A DNA stretch of 64,000 nucleotides, from positions 20,658,552 to 20,722,551 of the forward strand of contig CM060183.1 of assembly GCA_030549335.1 (NCBI GenBank), written 5' to 3'. Position numbers and translations under genes: made by a program. This stretch comes from Pontederia crassipes (Eukaryota; Streptophyta; Magnoliopsida; Commelinales; Pontederiaceae). Below are positions 22,667 through 36,359 of this stretch, piece by piece; the first letter of the stretch is position 1, and each line of letters begins with the position of its first letter. The notes under the pieces were generated by a model. The model saw only the letters and a list, made by a program, of their open reading frames with translations. It was not told where the DNA came from and did no database searches.

Positions 22667-25600
22667 TTATCCAATTAATTTTGGAGAACCGCATGACATG
22701 AGATGATCATCAGCAACCAGTGTCCGAAAATCATTCTCAAATGACACCAAATGATTTGAAAATATGTTTTTCTAGCATATAAGCACAATTAAAAAACCGT
22801 TCGTCGCAAAGTAATTTCTGATAAATTTTTAAATCCATTGTAAGTTGTGGTGGATAGAACTTTTAAGAAAATAATCATTCACAAGTTTCAAAGAATGACT
22901 TCTTTCGAAAATATTAAAGGTCAAAAGAATCTTAATTTTTTTTGACATGAGTGTCCATAAAAAAAAAATTGAAAAACAAACCTCCGTTCGGAATTTCAAT
23001 GAATGGATCTGCAAAATTTTGGAAGGGAGGACCATCCATCAGAAATTTAAACATTTTATTAAAAGGTATTTACAAAAATTGAATTATTTAAAATAAATTA
23101 AAATAAGTTCAAATAAAATAAATTAAAAATATTACAAATAGCAATGTTTTCATATCCGGATCAAGCTAACTGAGTCACGGTCCGACCAGTTCGATCGAAT
23201 TGTATTGGATTTTATAAAAATATATCTTTTAGCAGTCCTGAATATAAATATCATAGTTGGCACAATATAATATAAAACATAAACTACTACTGATAAATTA
23301 ATATGAAAAATATTTTTTCTTATTATTTGTAATATTAGTGATGCAATATTATATAAATTTAAATTTTTTATTAGTGTATTTTAATTCTCATCCCATGATT
23401 ATTTCTTAAAGTTATTTTTTTTTGTTTCTCATTCAACATGTTTTACTTTTCCAAAACAAAATTCATGTACTTCAAAATAATTTATTACCTTGATTTCTTA
23501 TTTTATTTTTATTTATCTCATACTTCAAAATATTTTTTTACCTTGATTTCTTATTTTTATTTTAATTTAGAGTTGACTAATTTTATTTTTCAAAATGTCT
23601 CTTTTACTTTAAAAAATAATGCTTACTCAAAATCATGGATTAACTTTCCTATTATTCAATTTTACTTTCTTTTTTCCCTTCTATTAATAATTATTATGCT
23701 TCCTTTTTTTCTCTATTAATGATCAAATCTCCTATAATTTGGGTTCTCTCTTTCATCAATTTCTTATTTCAGTTTTTATATTAAGAATTTTAAAATCAAA
23801 ATTTAATGCTTTTAATTTACTTCCATAAAGGTTACAATACTCAAACATGATGACCCATGATTTTCGTCTTTAATTTTATTTACCTATGACTATCTTTATC
23901 AATTATTATTATGCACCTTTTCGATTCGAATACGATCATAGGAATACCAATCATTCTATATCAATTAGGTGTCAATCAATACATCAATGCACCTGATACT
24001 AATAATCAATTTTTTATCGATTCCAATTCTCTACAATTTTCAATGAATAATATGTGATGAATTGTCAGCCCATAATTCAATTTTATCGATAAGTTAATTA
24101 TTGCTAGTGATTAACAATCTATATATATATATATATCAATTTATGATAAAATATTATAATCTCAATAATGCAATCATAGCAATCAATCAATAATTGATAA
24201 TCAATTATGATATTATTATATGCAAAAATTACTAATATAATAAATATCATAATTAACCTTAATCAATAATTCAACAATAACATTTACTATAGCTAAATGC
24301 GAGTCGAGTGGAGTGAAACTCGGATCGTGTCATTCAGTTCTGAATACTATTCAATCCCATTAGTGAAACTCGGGCCAGGCAAGTAGGAATCCGCTCCAAT
24401 TCATGCCTTTTAATCTGCATCGCTTGGATTACTAGAACTCGGACCGTGCTCTATCAAACCCTAGTTGGGTTCATTAAACTTAGTTCGGTTTTAATCATAC
24501 TCGCACCGAGTTCATAAGAACTCGGGCTGGGCAATGCAAAACTCGGATCGGGTTCTGCCACCGTTGGAAAGATGCATTTTCGTCGTGACTTCCGACTATA
24601 TTTTCAATGTCATAATATATGCAATTTCATAAATAATTAATCCATATTGTATTTCAATTATAAGATAGAGTCCTGAGGAATTATATAGATGAAAAGCATA
24701 GATATATGGATCCCTACCTTAAGTTGGCTGAAAAATCAACTATGTTCCTGTTGTTTATCGGCTTCACAAACACCAAATTTCAATCAACAATTCCTCTTTG
24801 TTGATGTTTAGAAAATTTTTACTACCACTTGGATTTTGTTCTCATATGCCGAGGCTTCGAATTGATATATCGATGGCGCTCTCATATATGTCGATTTGTG
24901 AGAAAACGAAAAAAAAGAAGGCTCTCGTTGAGGCAAATAATGATTTATAGCTACTTTTTAGGACATATTTATAATTTTAATTAGGATTTTTACTCTCATT
25001 TAATTTTGAATTAATTCTAAATTAATCATAATAATATGTTATTAATCAACTTATGTTAAATATTTATATTTAATTAAATCCAAATTTTACTAATTTATTT
25101 GATAATCATGCTTATCAAAATTTATCTATACTCAAATTCCTTCTTATCATTTCCATAAAACTCTACTTTCATTTTATATTTTTATTTCCTTCTTTTATTT
25201 ATTTTTAGTAATATAATAATATTTTGTCATCAAATTTTTAGATTAAAATAACAATAAATATTATTTTAATGATTGAAATTTTTATGTGAAAATTGTATGT
25301 TCATTAAACATTTTTTAAACCTCAAATTAATTAAAATATATAATATCATTCTAATTATAATTTCTACGGCAGTAACATTTAAGCTTTCTTTATTTTCTCT
25401 CTAACCATACTTTCAAATTTCAATCCTATTCTAACTCTAATTTCTTCTTTAAACAAAATTAACCATTAATCTTTTTTTGTTCATATTCCTTTTTAATTAT
25501 ATTTTTATTCCTTCTCACCTTTCCCACTACATCTTAAGTTTTTCCAACGATCAATCTTCCTGTCGCTAGTTCCGACAGATTTTCATGCCCGTCCGAAATT

Positions 25601-27000
25601 CCTTTCTAAATTGGGAAGTTGAAATTCCTTTGGAAATTGGGAAGATTTCAGTGTCCTAAAAAAAATAAAGAAAAATGATAAATCCTCTTAAAACTTCAAC
25701 CTAAAAATCCTCCTAATACTCATCACTTTTAATTATCTAAAAAAGTTGACTAATTTATATTTATGTCATTATGACTAACTTAAGAGATTAAATCCTTCTA
25801 AATTAGGAGGATATAGCAAAACTAAAAAAATAGATAGTTCGTCGTTGCCTTGAAAAGACATGGAAGCCATTTTTTTCATGGGAGGTAATTCTTTTTATTA
25901 TTTTGTTTCTCTTTCATCATCTCTCTTCTCTCTCACTCTTTCTCTACTTTCTTACACATTTTTACTTTCAAATTTACTTTATATTTTTATTCCTATTTTA
26001 ATAATTCGTTAATTTTTTATTTAAAATGCTAACTCATCGAGAGGAGTTAATAGAAATGGTATCGTAACAAAAATTTAATATGTCATTGAAATATGAATTG
26101 CTTTATTGATTCTAATTAGTTTTATAATTAAATGTTATTTATTATATCCTATTTTATTTATAATTTGTAGAATTTAGAAATAAATATTAAATAAAATTAA
26201 TTATGATCATTTTTATTCGTGCTGATTTTATCTACTTTAATAATATATATTTTTTTACTTTTAGGATTCTCATATTTAAAATTAATCTATCAAATTAATT
26301 TTTTAATTTCGTATACTCTTGTTCACGTATCACTTTAACTGTTTCATGATTTTACTTCTCAAACATTATCATTAAAGTTTCATTTTTAAAAGAGGGCCCA
26401 AACTTTTATGCACACAGGGCATCATAACGTGAAATAAATTGTCTTCGCCCTTTTGGCGAAAAATATATTATAACAATAAATAGGGTGTTTGAAAAAATAT
26501 AATATAGAAATAAATGATTTTATACTTAAAATTGATTATTACACAATGGAATCTTTAAATGTTAAGATTAAGTAATATGATCAATATCATGAATAAATAT
26601 TAATTTCATTTTTATCAAATCCATCATCCTTTTTTTTATTATAACACATTTTTTCTTGTTTTTAAATAATAAATTCACTTGAATGATAATTACATTTCAT
26701 ATAAATAGTAATCCTTTTTCAAACAGGGCGAGTTTCCCTTTTGAATCAAAATATAATGTTTTTTAGTCCGTCTAGAAAATGATGTGACTCAATCCGCTCA
26801 CGTACTTCACGGTGATATGTTTGACTCTCAATAAATTTTTTTTACACGATTCAAATTCAAGATCTTTAAACGAAGAAAGATCTTTATACATAGAAGGCCT
26901 TCCATTCATCCCAAAAAAAAAAATACATGTAGAGAGGTTATCAACTGAATCAAGATTATGAGTAATTTTGACAAAGAAACGGTCTGCATCACTCAGTTTC
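22667..27000. other. AT-rich gene-free spacer
   Basis: More than 4 kb of strongly AT-rich DNA with no recognisable gene. A more GC-balanced patch at 24,295-24,560 repeats the word ACTCGG about six times in degenerate context, and a CT-rich run lies at 25,905-25,950. The open frames here are short or low complexity. Confidence 0.6.
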
Positions 27001-27196
27001 ATTAAACACAACAATTAATTAATTGAAAAATAACAAACATCCTAATTTGGGGTTCGCAAAGCCGCGTATTTTGCGATCACTTCGGAGCCGGTCGGTGGAG
27101 CGCGTTTTCGTATGCTCGCCATCCCCCCCTCTTTGCTCCTCATTCTTCTTCCTGTCCGCAGCGCGCTGGTCGAAGACGAAACGCGGGAGCAGCATT

Positions 27197-30100
27197 ATGG
27201 ATTTGATTCGCCGGCATGCCTCCTCGCCGGCGGCCGTCGTCTTCATGCTTCTGGTAGGCCTGGTGGGCGGATCAGGTTTCATCTCAGGTTTGGATCTGAA
27301 ACAAAAGCGTCTTTGGCTCTTCTGGGTTCTCGATTCGAGCGTTTTTGAGCTGACCGGTTGTTTTTTTTTTCTCATATCGCGACTTTCAGATGATGTGTTT
27401 GCGTCGCATGCATCCTCTGGCAGGAGCTTGCTGCAGGCCAAAACCAGTATGACTCGCCTCTCTTCTGTTCCCTTGTTTGTGTTTGCCGCATTTTCATGAT
27501 TTCTTACACGGTTGAATCGTTAGACGATGCGGTTGAATTTATGACCTGCGACCCCTTTGCATAAATGCAGCTAAAATGGATGCATATTTCACAAGCTGAA
27601 AGGCCTGGAATAAATAAACAATTCCGAAATTATATTATAGCAAACAATTCTGTTATTAGGAATTTATGTCCTTTGGATTGTAGAGTGGTCAGATTGGCTG
27701 GATGCGAGATTAAATCAGAGGCCATGCAATGCAAGAAAGATGAACAACCACTTGAAACCTAAAGACAATGCATAATTACAAATAATTTTATTTTGAGGAC
27801 GTGAAGGATGAACTGATCAGCCATAACATCTGTCATTTGAACCTGCATCGGGTAGTACGAATGACATATTGCCTGGGGGAGACCATAAGGTTAGCGGGCA
27901 TGACACAACTTGTATTTCAAACAGATAGAATCGACAGATTCACTCAATTGACGCTTACACATCCAGCAACGTTGAGACAACACAGAGGATCATAATTTGC
28001 ATGGGACATCCTGAATTGTAGAATCTGTTATATATTTTATATGACTGACGATTGATTTCTATGCTTTTGACTTAATTTAATGCATCAATTATGACCAAAG
28101 CTGGATTCCTCAATTATGTGAAACATGTTCTTTAGAGAATCAGTACATGTTAAACTGTTTAAGGACCAACGACCATTGCAGTATAGAACCAGCAAAGAAT
28201 TAATTGGAAAAAAAAAGCAGTTGCAGATGAAGGCTGCTCTACTGTTGGACGGACATAAATATGAATCTCGATGATCTCTGAATTGGTCGAGCTTTTGGTT
28301 CAAAGTCGTTAAATTTTAGAATTCTGGTTTATGATTGGTTATTTTTCTGATCCCACTGTCGTGTTGCCCGTTGATACATGATTATGGACCGAGTTGGTGT
28401 TCTCATATCTCATGGTTCAAAAAGTACTCAAGAAGACATTGACAAATAATATACTTTATGGGGATTGGGGAGTATTCTCCTGTGAATCTTTCCTAATGAG
28501 TCATCCTACATAACATGAGATTAATTGTCTGCTTGTTCATTTTCTTTGGTGTCGTGATTCCTGTGCCAACATTCATCACTGCACATGTATTCTCACCTGG
28601 TCTGGTATTGGGATCTTACTGCTAGTGTATATCTTTGGAAGGGTCAAATAACAATAATTTGTTGTAAAATGGGAAAACATGTATAGTTGACACTATTCTG
28701 TCTATATTCAATTTTATTCAATGCGCGAACTTACTCAAAAGAAGATTTAGAACTGTCTATGATGCATGGGTACTCTAGTTTCCTCCACGTACCCATAGCA
28801 GGTGCATACCCAGTACGTACGCAATAAAAAAATATTTTTTAAAAAAATGGGTATTTACCTATGATTTGGTGGATACACCATATAAAAAATTTGTCGGATA
28901 AAACTAAAAAAAGTCAATAAATAATAAATATTATCAACTTACATCATGCTTGGCTATGTCATAGAACAGATAAATGATAGAGATGAGAATTGCCTTCAGT
29001 CTTGAGGAAAAATAAAACTGTTAAAAACTCATCATTTAGACACCACATAAATTTTATGGGAAGTGGACAACTGGTTACTTATTGTGAAAATCTAAACATG
29101 AGGTAGATCATCATCATCAACAAAGCCTTATCCCACTAGGTGGGGTCGGCTACATGGATCATACGACGCCATTCCGCTATATTCGTTGATCCATGTTCAT
29201 AAGATTCGACAGGATTTTACGCTGGCTGTCGGGGCCTAACACAACCCTCCTCCTTTATCCGGGCTTGGGACCGGCTATAAAAGGTAGGTAGATATTAGAA
29301 AAAATAATGCATTTAAAGAAAGTTGACAATTGTGTCATACTTAAATTATTTTAATAAGGTAAAATATTATTTGCTGACTTATTTTTTAAAAATGAACTTT
29401 TGTCTTAAAAGGATTATTTTTTAATTCTCTTAGTATTTATTATCTTATTGTATATTTTGTATATATGTTTTTTATTGCCATCCCCATACCCTAATTTTTT
29501 AAAAATTGGTGAACCCTGTACCTGCACCCGGTAATATCCTTGCAACATAGGCACTAACATTCACGTCTATCCTAAAGGGTTATGATATGCATGGTCATAT
29601 TCACAACTATAACATTTTTTCTGACACCATTGAAAGAATTCATTCCATGATTTGCAATTCTTACTGTCAATGTATGCTAACTTTAAACTCCATTTTGTGC
29701 GAGAACTAGATTGACATCTAGCTGTTTCCATGAAGGATTGAAACTTATATTTGGATATCTGAGTTACCCCTTACCTTCAACAGTTTAACCTCTTTCTGAT
29801 TGTACTGAATGCTGTAACTGATGCGGTTATGCTTTACATACCTTATGCCAATACTGGTTACGGTTTACTTTTGAGAGCTAAGTGCATGATACCAGTAGTA
29901 TAAAAACAATGATGGGATGTAGCTAACTTGGTTTTTATTGTCACTAATGTTAGGTTGTCCTGTTAACTTCGAGTTTATGAACTACACGATCATCACAAGC
30001 AAGTGCAAGGGTCCCAAATATCCTGCTGACCTGTGTTGTGCAGCTTTCAAGGAATTTGCGTGCCCATATTCTGATCAATTGAATGATGGGACTAATGATT

Positions 30101-30309
30101 GTGCATCAACCATGTTCAGTTATATTAATCTCTATGGAAAATACCCTCCTGGTCTCTTTGCTAGTGAATGCCGTGAAGGAAAAGAAGGGCTTGCATGTCC
30201 CGCTGATGCCCCACAATCAGCAGATGAAACAGATGCTGCTCACTTAAACCAGAGTCTCGGGTCTCTTATTATCCTTGCTTGTGGGATGATTCTAGTATTC
30301 CTATTCTAA
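27197..30309 (+). CDS. LORELEI-like GPI-anchored protein (LLG family)
   Basis: Three coding exons (27197-27287, 27390-27446, 29954-30309) give 167 residues. A hydrophobic signal peptide (AAVVFMLLVGLVGG) is followed by a short variable part (SGRSLLQAKT) and the LLG core: CPVNFEFMNYTIITSKCKGP, then PADLCCAAFKEFACPYSDQL, NDCASTMFSYINLYGKYPPG and FASECREGKEGLACP. All eight cysteines of the four-disulfide family core are present. The C-terminus is hydrophobic (LIILACGMILVFLF) after a polar spacer with small residues, as expected for GPI attachment. Family members act at the plasma membrane as chaperone and co-receptor of FERONIA-type receptor kinases and bind RALF peptides. Intron 2 is long (about 2.5 kb) and carries a short RTE-derived repeat. 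Which paralogue (LRE, LLG1, 2 or 3) cannot be told by eye. Confidence 0.93.
29107..29282 (-). mobile_element. Short RTE-LINE-derived insertion in LLG intron 2
   Basis: On the minus strand this begins TATAGCCGGTCCCAAGCCCG and ends with the RTE tail GTCGGC...CCCACCTAGTGGGATAAGG plus a short GTT/GAT run. It is a near-duplicate, in opposite orientation, of 57684-57857. Only its last 75 bases or so resemble the tail of the LINE at 3.7-6.3 kb. Confidence 0.8.
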
Positions 30310-31957
30310 GGCTTCATTTTCCTGAAAGCTTCACACGGATTCATGCTCAATTGGTGCTGTGACATCTTTGAGAATGCAGATGGACGAAGTTTATCGTGAT
30401 ACTAAGAATATCCTATCCTTGGTTTGGCCTCTACGTATTCTTAGTATATCCACTTAGGTGGCGTGTTCTCTAACTAGGATACTCCCCATGTAACCCTTAA
30501 ATACAATTAATTTTTTCATCGGAAGTATGTAATTGTTGCCATTGTACTATCCAAATTTATTGATTGCAATTTGTCAAGTTTTGAAGAGCTTCTTCCACGA
30601 TCTGAATTCAAATGGAGCATAGAGTTCTCAACTGCTTTGCTTTCATATGATCAATTGGTTAAATGAGTTTTATCCATGGAAAGGTACGTCGACCAGATTT
30701 TTCAAGTCATCTGATTACTGACAATCTGATCATTCAACAGATCCGTATGTGCGGAAGCTTCGGAAGGCCAGAGTAAACTGAAGATATGAAAGGATAGAGT
30801 TTCTCAATTTACCATTGTAACATTTGGTAAATGTATTTGCTTATTGGATTATGCAACCTTTGGCTGACATGGAACAGAACACTGAACAACAACAGAGAGC
30901 AAGCTGTGAAGAACTCATATTTTGATCAACATTGCTATCCAAGTGGTAAAACAAAGGTTAAAAATCTTCTTGCTGTTTGGAAATAAAGTTCATCACAAAC
31001 TCTAATCCTCCACACCTTTGATCAAATCCAAGCAATTTCATATTTCATAGTGAAAAGATCTCTTTCACACATTCAAAAGGATTTCTGACATCCGTTTGCT
31101 GGTGCCCTAGGCTTTATAGTTAAATGCGATAACAAAACCTAAATATTATTCGTGCAGGGTTTTGGGAGTTCTGATCTTTCAAACATTCCTCTCATGTTCC
31201 ATTTTTTGTGATTTTGAGAACTCGTCAAGGATTACGACTCATCTATATCTCACGCGAGAATATTTCTTAAGAAATACATACTCATGGAGGAACAGTTTTA
31301 TGTGGCTTTTCAAGAGTAACTAGTGGAAAATGATATAAAATTTTAATTTAAGATGACGACGATTATGCAAAACTAAGTAGATGAATTTTCATGGTTGAAC
31401 CCAGTAGAACCGTTGTCCAGCTCTTCAAGAAAGTGTTAACCTGGATGAGCTGCACTACATGAAATCCAGTCCTGTTTATTTGGAGCATTACGCTTTCTTG
31501 AACTCTTGACCTCGTCAAGAGAATTCCATGGTCTCAATCACCTGACGATACTCTTGAGAAGGTGTACTTTTGAAGCTGAGAATCGAGATTTGCCAGACGT
31601 AACCCTCTGTCCATTTGGAAGATAATTGAAGATATGTGCATAAAAGTGTAAATCCAATGAGAAAGTTCCCTTCTTCCCAGTGGATCATCCGCAGATCACA
31701 GGAACCTTTCCTTTGGATTCCGTTGTTTGTGGAGTAGATACGTTATCCAACTCTCCACCAATCAACTCCATCCAACTCATCACCACAGAATCTACTTTTC
31801 CTTCCCTCCGCACCTCTGGCCTTTCCCAGACCACATAACCAGACGTTAATGTACGCCACTACTGAAGACTGAAGACCAAGGATCAAGACAAAAAGCTCGC
31901 GTCCTTTATTCTTCCACGCATCACAGGCAGACCACTCCTCCCCGAGCGCTCAGAACG
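30310..31957. other. LLG 3' region and psaG upstream region
   Basis: The first 250 bases or so should contain the LLG 3' UTR. No reading frame of interest follows. Upstream of psaG there is a CCAAT word at 31758-31762 and, at 31743-31748, the complement of GGATAA, an I-box-like word common in light-regulated promoters. These are single short matches and prove nothing by themselves. Confidence 0.45.
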
Positions 31958-32464
31958 ATGGCTTCCACTCTCTTCTCCGGCGCCGCAACCTTCACCTCCC
32001 CGGTGACCAAGAGCAGGCTCCCCGCCGCCCCTTCCTCCAACTCGTTCCATGGCCTCCGCCCTCTCAAGCCCACCGACGCCTGCTTCCACAAGTGCCGTGC
32101 CGTGGCCGCCAAGCCGGCAGCGAGGTGCGTCCCACGGACGGGCGGCACCGGCGTCCGCGCCGAGCTGAACCCGTCGCTGGTCATCAGCCTCAGCACGGGG
32201 CTCTCGCTCTTCCTGGGCCGCTTCGTCTTCTTCAACTTCCAGCGGGAGAACGTGGCCAAGCAGGGGCTCCCCAAGCAGAATGGCGTGACCCACTTCGAGG
32301 CCGGCGACGCCCGGGCGAAGGAGTACGTCGGCATCCTCAAGTCCAACGATCCCGTCGGCTTCAACATCGTCGACGTCCTCGCGTGGGGCTCCCTCGGACA
32401 CATCGTTGCCTACTACATCCTCGCCACCTCCAGCAACGGCTACGACCCCAGCTTCTTCGGCTAA
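31958..32464 (+). CDS. Photosystem I reaction centre subunit V (PsaG), chloroplast precursor
   Basis: A single intronless frame of 168 codons. Residues 1 to about 68 form a chloroplast transit peptide rich in S, A, R and P, including the family-typical [10 protein letters not shown]. The mature part starts near [20 protein letters not shown] (first membrane helix), continues with [16 protein letters not shown] and a stromal loop ([16 protein letters not shown]), and ends with the second helix region ([20 protein letters not shown]) and the PsaG ending NGYDPSFFG. PsaG sits at the edge of the PSI core in the thylakoid membrane, binds chlorophyll and helps attach the light-harvesting antenna. 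The start is clear because the transit peptide begins there. Third codon positions are nearly all G or C, in contrast with flanking DNA. A GAT trinucleotide run (32520-32537) lies in the 3' UTR. Confidence 0.97.
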   Translation: MASTLFSGAATFTSPVTKSRLPAAPSSNSFHGLRPLKPTDACFHKCRAVAAKPAARCVPRTGGTGVRAELNPSLVISLSTGLSLFLGRFVFFNFQRENVAKQGLPKQNGVTHFEAGDARAKEYVGILKSNDPVGFNIVDVLAWGSLGHIVAYYILATSSNGYDPSFFG

Positions 32465-33031
32465 TCTGCACTTGTTGCGAATGGGGGAGGAACGGGACGA
32501 TCCATGATCAGTTGCACATGATGATGATGATGATGATTGTTGTTGTATCATGCAAATGGCAGCATTTTTATATAAGACATTTGTTTCTTGGATCGCCTGC
32601 TTCTTTTTTATGAGCCTGTGTACAGGAACATATCGCGAGTATTACTTTCAAGATCAATGAAAGATTTGCTTGCTTAGTTGCTTCTACTCAGTTGATGTAG
32701 CTGTTAGTATTTGCCCTGTGTTTCAAAGGTCTCTGCCGACAGAATCTTTAAATCCTTTAGAACCTGTTCTTTCTTTTTGTATTTAAAGCATTTGATCCGC
32801 CACTGAGGGAGCAATCCAGGAAATGGTGACTGACGACCTGCGTGCTTGAGCTGTTAAAAACACACGAGACCTCGACACAACCGTCAACGGAGAATGAACC
32901 AATAAGCTGAAACCCCAAATGAAGCAACTTTCTTTGATCTGTGATGCATTTCGGCAATATGAGCAACCACGGTACAAAAAAATTCATTTAAAATTCCTAG
33001 AAAAGTGTATGAAGTGCTCCTTTACAAGAAA

Positions 33032-35998
33032 TTATGTTGGTACAAATTCGCGAGAGGAAGGCATAATGCGTAAAACGAACAGACCAACAGCAATGGACAG
33101 TATCACAATTTGAACATAACAACAAAGACAGTACTTGGAGATTCCACTTTGCAACTTTAAGACGTCTTGCGCGGCATGTTCTAGCTCGTCCTTGCTAACC
33201 TTAAGCATTACAATCTTGTTTTCAGCATCTTGCAACGTCTGCTGCATCTTCGTAAGATTCAGCGTTTGAATTTTCTGTTGCTCACGAAGAGTTGTGTGCT
33301 CTTGTAAGAATTTTGAACTAGTGATGACCAAGTACTCAATCTTTGCTGCAATATTATTTTCCATTAGGTTATCAAGTTCAACTTCTAGCTCCTTGCGACT
33401 TTGCTGGAGTGAACATAGGGTGACAGCCTCCAATTCCTTGTTTCGTGCCACTGAGAGGTTTACTTGAAGGTCGTGTATTTTTGATTCCTTGGCCTTCACA
33501 GTTTCTAAGGTATCTTGAAGCTTCTTGTAGAGTTCCTGTTCCTCCAATTCGGAACTGCTCTCTTCATCATCAGAGGCATCCAGCATACTCTCTTTTCCAA
33601 TTTCTTCAAAATTTTGGATTTCTGAATTGATTAGAAGATGATTCTCGTTATTCAAATTCAATTAGTGAGGAAATCCTAAATCAGGAAGCCCTGATCGCAT
33701 ACCGTTGTTATGTGGCCAACATTTAAGAAGTATGAAGTACAGTTAGAGAATAAGCAACCATTCACGTATTTATTGGTCTTACACGCTTTTAGGGCAATAA
33801 TATTCATGTATTTTAATATTTTCTTTTCTTTTATCTTGGATAAGAATGATATATGAACAATTTATAACCTAGGAAACAAACCCAACATACTGTGAATCAT
33901 CTCAAGATTATTATGAAGTAGCCATTCAAACCTATAAACATGGAAAGAAAACCTCTTGATTGCAGTAATAACACATTTTGTGCCTAAAGATGGAGCATTT
34001 TAATTAACAATTTGAGTTGCTAGTAAGAACTGTATAGCATGTAGAATAAGTTATCAAAGTTAAAGTGTGTCAGTAAGCTATTGTACCCTTAGTTAAAAGG
34101 TTTGAACATGGAAGGCAAGAATATAAGTATAAAAAATATTGGAACCTAGTCCCAATCTCAAGATAGTTTACTGGAAGATAGATGAACAAGAGCCTTACGA
34201 CATACAAATGGTGTTTCTGAGGTCTATGCCTATCCCACATATCTGACTCATCTCACTCGACTGGTGTCTTTCTCGTTTCGGCTTAACCCATTCTCTTATT
34301 TTTCCTGTTTCTTTTGCTGTCAACATCCACCTCTAAGCTTATTCCTGTTCCAAAATCTTGCTCTTCTTTCCTCAACTTTAGCCTATTCTAGAACAGTTAG
34401 GCATTATAATTTTTTAACTTCCTTAGCTTCACATTTGGCCTACTGCATTTGTTCCTTATTTAGTGTTTACAAGAACCATGATCAATCATGTAGAGTTTAT
34501 GGTGTTCAGTTCCTACTTGAAAAAGACTCCTTTATTGGCCATCAGAACTTCCTCCCCCTCCTCTCCTTGCCTCACTCATCTTTCTCAAAACACTTTTCAC
34601 CTGTATCGTTAGCATTGTAACATAGTAACCTTACAAACGAATTGTTGTGTTATTCAACACAAGTGACTGGAGACTTAAAGTTTGTGTCTGCTTTGCTCCC
34701 AATTTGCACTAACTTTGCACATTGACATTGTAAGGCCGCTCTCATATGCATGGTTGCACATATGACACCACATATTCGAGGCTATGCATAACAAAGTTTC
34801 TCAGATAACAAAAATTCACAACATATAACTACTAAGCATAACCGACACAGGATAACAGAAAGAAGAAAACAAGAAGTGGCTAACTTTAGAGCATACCTTT
34901 TTCTAATGCCTTTTGTGCCGCTTGAAGAGAAGTGATTGATTCTGAAAAAGGATCAACATATGATTCTGAGTGACTATTCTCACTTTGATTTATATTCTGT
35001 TCATTCAAGATTTCTGCATCCGGATTCTCTCTAGAGAGGTCTTTCAAGCCACAATTCGCCTTGGAGTGGTCTGATTGGACATCCTCAGTGGGATGAACAT
35101 CACTGCACTCCATATCATAATTCACAGATTCAGTCTTCTTTCCATTGCTAACAACACGGTCCAACACTGAATTGGAGCTCCTCAAATCTGACTCAACGCT
35201 TAACGACGAAGTTTCTTTCTCAATCTTTGCCTGATGTCCCATAGTCTTCTTATTGGCATCATTTCCCCCTCTAGCACGGTGACCCTTGTGTTGTATTGTG
35301 TGTCCTGATCCTCTCCCACCAACACTTCTTATACCCCTTCTTTCTCTACCAAATCCAGTTTCATGCCGCAACCTTGGAGCACTTGCAGCTGCAGATGATT
35401 TTCCACCCTGGTCCTCACTGTTCTCCGAGTCTATACCTATGGCAAAACCATTGGCTGCCAATTTTTTAAGCTCTTGGTCCAGTGGTTTTGGAGGGCTTGG
35501 GGAAACGACAATAGTGGCGCTCACTCTATTAGTTGATTCCACTGAAGTAGCTGAAACTTCGCCTTGGCCTTCACCTTCATCGTCACTCGGGTTCCTATTG
35601 TTGTCACTAGTTTTTTGTTCAGCAAGTGGAAGCCTTCGCTTATGGAATACAGAAGAATCAGTCCCAAAATTTCCATCCTTATTGATATCCCTACGAATTC
35701 TCCTCCACTTCTTTAACCCAAATCCTTTGGCAGCACTAGAAGTCAATGCTGCCCCTTCGGCTCCAGAGCTTGAAGGTGATCCAGTCAAATTCGAATGTGA
35801 CTCCCCTTCTATCATCTTGCCATTTACTTCCACAGAGCCATCATCAGAAATAATGGCTTCAGCTGGAGAACCCCTGACTCTGTCCTTCCCAATTGGATCT
35901 CCGCCACCTGTTCCAACAATAGACTGAATCCCAGAGACCTCTTCATGTCCCAATTCACCATTGGCTTCAACACCTGCTGTTTCATCCAAAGGGGTCAT
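33032..35998 (-). CDS. WPP-domain-interacting protein (WIP-type KASH protein)
   Basis: Two coding exons, 35998-34897 and 33621-33032, join in frame (donor GTATGC, acceptor AATTCAG) into about 563 residues. The N-terminal two thirds is polar and low complexity, with a WIP-like KGFGLKKWRRIRRD block, an ELKKLAANGFAIGID block and a VDPFSESI block. Then comes a coiled coil (ELEEQELYKKLQDTLETVKA onward), a single membrane segment (CCYVQIVILSIAVGLFVL) and a 12-residue tail ending FVPT. In plants, WIPs are outer-nuclear-envelope KASH proteins: the terminal VPT-type tail engages SUN proteins in the perinuclear space and the coiled coil binds WPP-domain RanGAP. The first in-frame ATG is at 35998; the frame is open further upstream, but only non-ATG codons precede. 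A 5'-UTR intron is likely, with a donor (AAAAGGTACGG) near 36,303. Confidence 0.88.
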
Positions 35999-36359
35999 TT
36001 TTCCCAGGATTACTTCCACTCCGTCCTCCCCAACAACCTCAAAACTCCGAATCGGAGCTCTCTTCCTCCAAATCCATGCATCAGAAGACAAACCACAAAG
36101 CTTCTACGGCAAAATTTCGAAATCCCACTACCAAATCAGCAAAAAAAAGGAGAGGGAGAACAGATCAGCAAACTTAGAGAAACCTCAGACGTTTCAGCAG
36201 TCAGTGGAATCAGGAAACACTACCAATCGAATCGAAACAAAGTTATCGGAATGAAAGCTCGAAAGCAGACTTTAACCTACGAAATCGTCGAAAAAAACCG
36301 TACCTTTTGCAGCGGGTTCACCAAAATCGAGGCGTACTGGTAATTTTACGGAAAGCGAG

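Noticed and set aside
31883-32551. Minus-strand frame of 222 codons over psaG, with further overlapping frames on both strands
   Set aside because: These are shadows of the very GC-rich psaG coding sequence. The plus-strand frame at 31958 has full family similarity and the others have low-complexity translations.
35286-35927. Plus-strand frame of 213 codons
   Set aside because: Antisense shadow of the first WIP exon, which has recognisable family blocks and a matching second exon.
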